From: AP-16 sp046727735
Lineage (GTDB): Bacteria; Pseudomonadota; Alphaproteobacteria; Rhizobiales; Xanthobacteraceae
Direction: 5' to 3'
Assembly: GCA_046727735.1 (NCBI GenBank)
Contig: JBKPDF010000031.1
Span: forward strand, 9,541 to 73,540
DNA length: 64,000 nt
The notes under the pieces: model-generated
What the model was told of the DNA's origin: nothing
Databases searched by the model: none
The model's input: the letters and a program-made list of their open reading frames with translations, nothing else
Position numbers and translations under genes: made by a program
Shown here: positions 61,392 through 64,000 of the stretch, one piece after another
How positions within the stretch are numbered: position 1 is the first letter of the stretch
Layout of the letters: each line of letters opens with the position of its first letter

Positions 61392-61691
61392 ATGTTCTCG
61401 AAGCTGAAATCCGCGTGGAGCCGCCTCCTCGCTGGGTCGGGGGAGGGCGCCTCCCGCGAGCCATCGGAACCGCCGGTCGAATACCGCGGCTATCGGATTC
61501 GCGCGACGCCCTACCGGACTCAGGGCCGGTACCAGACCGCAGGCGTGATCGAAAAGGACGCTGCCGAGGGCACGAAAGAGCACCGGTTCATCCGCGCCGA
61601 AACCCACGAGAGCAAGGAAGACGCGGTGGCGTTCTCGATCTACAAGGCAAAGCAGATCATCGATGAACGTGGCGAGCGCGTGTTCGGCTGA
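61392..61691 (+). CDS. HlyU family protein
   Basis: A 99-residue protein with the HlyU family core: VEYRGYRIRATPYRTQGRYQTAGVI, EHRFIRAETHESKEDAVAFSIYKAKQIIDE. Although named after the Vibrio haemolysin activator, members of this Pfam family in alphaproteobacteria lack a DNA-binding motif, and their role is unknown. Confidence 0.88.
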   Translation: MFSKLKSAWSRLLAGSGEGASREPSEPPVEYRGYRIRATPYRTQGRYQTAGVIEKDAAEGTKEHRFIRAETHESKEDAVAFSIYKAKQIIDERGERVFG

Positions 61692-61699
61692 GCGTCGAA

Positions 61700-62266
61700 T
61701 CAGCAGCCCCGGCAAATGCTGAGCTTGCCGTCGATTTCCTTGTCCAGTTTCTGAACCGCGCCGCCGGAGCCAGCCGGCTGCCGCTTGCGCGGGTCCCGGG
61801 CTTTCGCCTGCTCTCGGCCGGAAGCCTCGGATTGCGACGCGAATGGCGCAATGGCGGGCGCGGGTGCCGCCGGCGACAACGACATGGCTGACGGCGGGAT
61901 CGCCGGACTGCCGGGCGGCGTTCGGCTTCCCATGGCGGGGGCGCGGATGTTCGCGCCATCGGGCCGGGCGGGCTGCTGCGCAGGCGCGGGCGCAGACATG
62001 CGCGTGGACACACTTGCCGGCGCGGGGACGGGCGGGGGCGCGGTGCCAATCGGGGCGGGGCCCGAAACGGGATTGGCCGCTTCGGGCAACGGGCCGAATG
62101 GGGCGCCGCCCTTCGCCGGAGCCGGGATAACGATGACGCCGGCGGGCTTTTGCGCCAGCATGGACGCCGGCGGGTGATGATAGGACCAGATCAGAACGGC
62201 CGTAAGAATCGGCAGAAGCAGGATTCCGAGGCGAATCAAGAGACTGTACGGTCGCTCCTGAGCCAT
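61700..62266 (-). CDS. proline/alanine-rich membrane-anchored protein
   Basis: A 188-residue protein with one N-terminal helix (SLLIRLGILLLPILTAVLIWSYHH), then about 120 residues of low-complexity proline/alanine/glycine sequence and a short conserved-looking end (VQKLDKEIDGKLSICRGC) with two cysteines. Probably exported with a flexible stalk. No enzymatic motif. It converges with the HlyU-like gene with 8 bp between stops. Confidence 0.65.
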   Translation of the reverse strand: MAQERPYSLLIRLGILLLPILTAVLIWSYHHPPASMLAQKPAGVIVIPAPAKGGAPFGPLPEAANPVSGPAPIGTAPPPVPAPASVSTRMSAPAPAQQPARPDGANIRAPAMGSRTPPGSPAIPPSAMSLSPAAPAPAIAPFASQSEASGREQAKARDPRKRQPAGSGGAVQKLDKEIDGKLSICRGC

Positions 62267-62422
62267 GGACACGCCCACCACGCGAACACCACCGACCGCC
62301 AAAGGCGCGGCTGCGCGAAATCGATCGGGTGTGCTTGCTCGTTTCCCCCGCGCGACTATTCCATGGAATCGCCCGCAAGGGAATGGGATTCCCGGAATGG
62401 GATCGCGCGAGGCCGTTGTCGG

Positions 62423-63097
62423 CTATCCGCGGAACAGCACAATGTCGAAGATCGCGAGCTTGAGATCCGGGTCGAGCTCGGCGGGCGGGGGCTGCAGTTT
62501 CACGATCAGCAGCTCCTTGCGCTCTGCGCTGTTGAGCAACCGGTCGGTGTCGTTGTAGCGCTCGTTTTCGAAATACATCTGCGTCACCAATCTGTCCTGC
62601 CTGCCCGTCACCTGGAAATGGATGTGCGGAGGGCGAATCATATTCGGTCCCGCCGGATACGCGCCGGGCTTGATCGTTTTGAAGCCGTACCGGCCTTCCG
62701 CGTCCGCACTGACCACCGCGGCGCCGTCGAAGTTCGGATCGAGTGGAGCCGGGTTGTTGTCGCTCGGATGCCGATAGCGGCCGTAGGCGTTGGCTTGCCA
62801 CACCTCGATGCGCGCATTGCGCACCGGCTGGCCGGCGACGTTCAGGACGCGTCCGATGACCTGCAGGACCTGGCCGGCGGCGCGGCCCGTTCCGTCGCGC
62901 CGCCGGGTCAGGTCGGCGCCTTTCGTCCAGATGTCCGTGACCGGGTAGAACGGCCCGAGGACCTGGGCCGGGGTGCGCGCCAACGCGGCTTTTGCCAATG
63001 CGAGCTTGGTGGAGACGAGCGTGGCGGCGCTTGCGAGCGCGCCGCACATCTTCAGGATTTCACGCCGGCTGAGATCGGCGATGTGATAGCGCGCCAT
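62423..63097 (-). CDS. intradiol ring-cleavage dioxygenase family protein, exported
   Basis: A 224-residue protein of the protocatechuate 3,4-dioxygenase/catechol 1,2-dioxygenase superfamily. The Fe(III) ligands can be placed as tyrosine in NAYGRYRHPSD, tyrosine in KPGAYPAGPN, and two histidines in RPPHIHFQV. An N-terminal Tat-like signal (LSRREILKMCGALASAAT) is unusual for classical enzymes but known for extracellular members. The substrate may be a catechol released outside the cytoplasm. No other ring-cleavage pathway genes are adjacent. Confidence 0.9.
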   Translation of the reverse strand: MARYHIADLSRREILKMCGALASAATLVSTKLALAKAALARTPAQVLGPFYPVTDIWTKGADLTRRRDGTGRAAGQVLQVIGRVLNVAGQPVRNARIEVWQANAYGRYRHPSDNNPAPLDPNFDGAAVVSADAEGRYGFKTIKPGAYPAGPNMIRPPHIHFQVTGRQDRLVTQMYFENERYNDTDRLLNSAERKELLIVKLQPPPAELDPDLKLAIFDIVLFRG

Positions 63098-63267
63098 CGG
63101 ATGCCCCTCTCGCGGCGTGCGGCTTGCCACGTGTTTATCAGCTCGCAATCCTAGCCGGTCGGCGGCGCGCCGGCCAGCGCGGATCGTCTCTCGGCGATTC
63201 TCGTGATATCGTCCGCGAACGGCCGGCAGGGCGGCGTTAGCCGGCAGTGCCGCGGGGCTCGTGACGC

Positions 63268-63489
63268 ATGCTCGAAGACAACGACGATTGGCCGGTCGGC
63301 TGTCCACGTTGCGGGCAACGAACCGTTAAGCAGATCGCGTGGCTTCGCGCCAATACCCAGCTCCGCTGCGGCGGCTGCGGCGCCACGCTGTGGTACCGAC
63401 AGGATACTTTCCTAAAGGAACTCGACCAGGCACAACGCGCCATCAAGGATTTTTCGCGAAGCGTCAGGCTGACGAAGCGCGAGCTTTGA
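63268..63489 (+). CDS. small zinc-ribbon protein
   Basis: A 73-residue protein with two CxxC pairs (GCPRCGQRT and LRCGGCGAT) that can bind one zinc ion, followed by a helical tail (FLKELDQAQRAIKDFSRSVRLTKREL). Function unknown. Divergent from the intradiol dioxygenase gene. Confidence 0.75.
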   Translation: MLEDNDDWPVGCPRCGQRTVKQIAWLRANTQLRCGGCGATLWYRQDTFLKELDQAQRAIKDFSRSVRLTKREL

Positions 63490-63564
63490 GCCGTGCGGGT
63501 TCCGGTGCTCGGGCTGTCCGGCAACCCCCGAGCAAGCTGCCGTGCCGGATTGCCGGAGCGTGCC

Positions 63565-64000
63565 ATGGCGGCTCTTGTGGTCGAAGCGAAGAACAGGGTC
63601 GACGGTCGGACCTATCGGGCTTCGCTCGCTCCCAAGCATCAGGTGTTGGACTATTGGCTCGCGCCGACGGTCGCTCCCGGCGACAAGCAGCCGCAACATG
63701 TGCCGGTGACGCTGACCGCGACCGTCACCCGGCGCCCGTCCCTGTTCGCGCTGCGCGAGGCCGCGCCGCTGCTGATCGTGGCCTACGGTATCGGCCGCGT
63801 CGAGTTCGATGCGATCTATGCGCTCGTCCTCGACATCTTGTCCGTCTGCGATTTCGACAATTTGCGGAGCGAGCCCAACCGCCGGGCGATCGAGGAAATT
63901 TGTGGGCGTCGCGGGCTCCTGGCCGACCACGGCGAAACGCGTTCCCCGCACTCCTCGAAGCCGATCCCGCTCGTGATGTTGTTCGATCGCGACGCGACCG
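63565..64000 (+). CDS. partial gene at the right edge, function unknown
   Basis: An open frame beginning at ATG 63565 runs out of the window with no stop (at least 145 residues). The translation has a plausible globular composition (LIVAYGIGRVEFDAIYALVLDI), but no family was recognised. An opposite-strand frame of 179 codons covers the same DNA and has a low-complexity, charged composition, so the plus frame is preferred. Only longer sequence can settle it. Confidence 0.4.
   Translation, partial: MAALVVEAKNRVDGRTYRASLAPKHQVLDYWLAPTVAPGDKQPQHVPVTLTATVTRRPSLFALREAAPLLIVAYGIGRVEFDAIYALVLDILSVCDFDNLRSEPNRRAIEEICGRRGLLADHGETRSPHSSKPIPLVMLFDRDAT

Noticed and set aside
1..64000. tRNA and rRNA genes
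   Set aside because: No T-arm consensus with matching acceptor stem and no rRNA-like sequence was noticed by eye; a covariance search would be needed to exclude a cryptic one.

Overview
The window is about 64 kb of GC-rich chromosomal DNA from an alphaproteobacterium of the order Hyphomicrobiales (Rhizobiales), closest in flavour to Bradyrhizobiaceae/Xanthobacteraceae. The evidence is the gene content: a MucR/Ros regulator, a ChvI-type response regulator, DUF1491, DUF5330, DUF2336 and DUF2061 proteins, the ccmI-ccmE-ccmF-ccmH order followed by a two-component pair, a PepSY/response regulator/kinase operon, and orphan ABC and TRAP binding proteins. No rRNA, tRNA, insertion sequence, phage gene or CRISPR array was recognised.

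Layout. 1-8 kb: 3' part of a DUF817 membrane protein, the small subunit of methylmalonyl-CoA mutase, folK, an M20 peptidase, a haloacid dehalogenase, a GT-C type membrane glycosyltransferase and an iron superoxide dismutase. 8-12.6 kb: small housekeeping and envelope genes (msrB, mucR, sufE, DUF5330, a peptidoglycan-binding protein). 12.7-20.3 kb: a compact lipid-to-polyhydroxyalkanoate module (AraC regulator divergent from acyl-CoA ligase, acyl-CoA dehydrogenase, MaoC hydratase, class II-like PHA synthase and PHA depolymerase-like hydrolase). 20.3-30.3 kb: DUF1491, corA, an orphan ChvI regulator, then an accessory stretch with a DUF2061/peptidoglycan-binding fusion, small exported proteins, a decayed second copy of DUF1491, DUF2336 and a DUF1214/DUF1254 pair.

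30.4-43.5 kb: class A penicillin-binding protein, YcgN cysteine-cluster protein, PepSY/two-component operon, a glycine-zipper lipoprotein, cytochrome c maturation genes with a perfect FNR/FixK-type box upstream, and a second two-component pair. 43.9-53.5 kb: a catabolic region with an FAD amine oxidase, TauD-type dioxygenase, cupin, 2-hydroxyacid dehydrogenase-like protein, Gfo/Idh oxidoreductase, enoyl-CoA hydratase, a frameshifted short-chain dehydrogenase and a TakP-like TRAP binding protein. 53.2-57.4 kb: the TRAP permeases DctQ and DctM, with a stub of a second binding protein behind them, then an ArsB/NhaD-type permease. 57.5-64 kb: orphan ABC binding protein, GNAT acetyltransferase, small exported protein, cupin, enoyl-CoA hydratase, HlyU-like protein, an intradiol dioxygenase, a zinc-ribbon protein and a partial gene at the right edge.

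The most interesting items are the self-contained fatty-acid-to-PHA operon with an altered synthase lipase box and a perfect palindrome beside its regulator; the TRAP operon that lost its own binding protein but has an intact one on the opposite strand; the FixK-type box before the cytochrome c maturation genes; and the DUF1491 relic that now supplies the 3' end of the DUF2336 gene.
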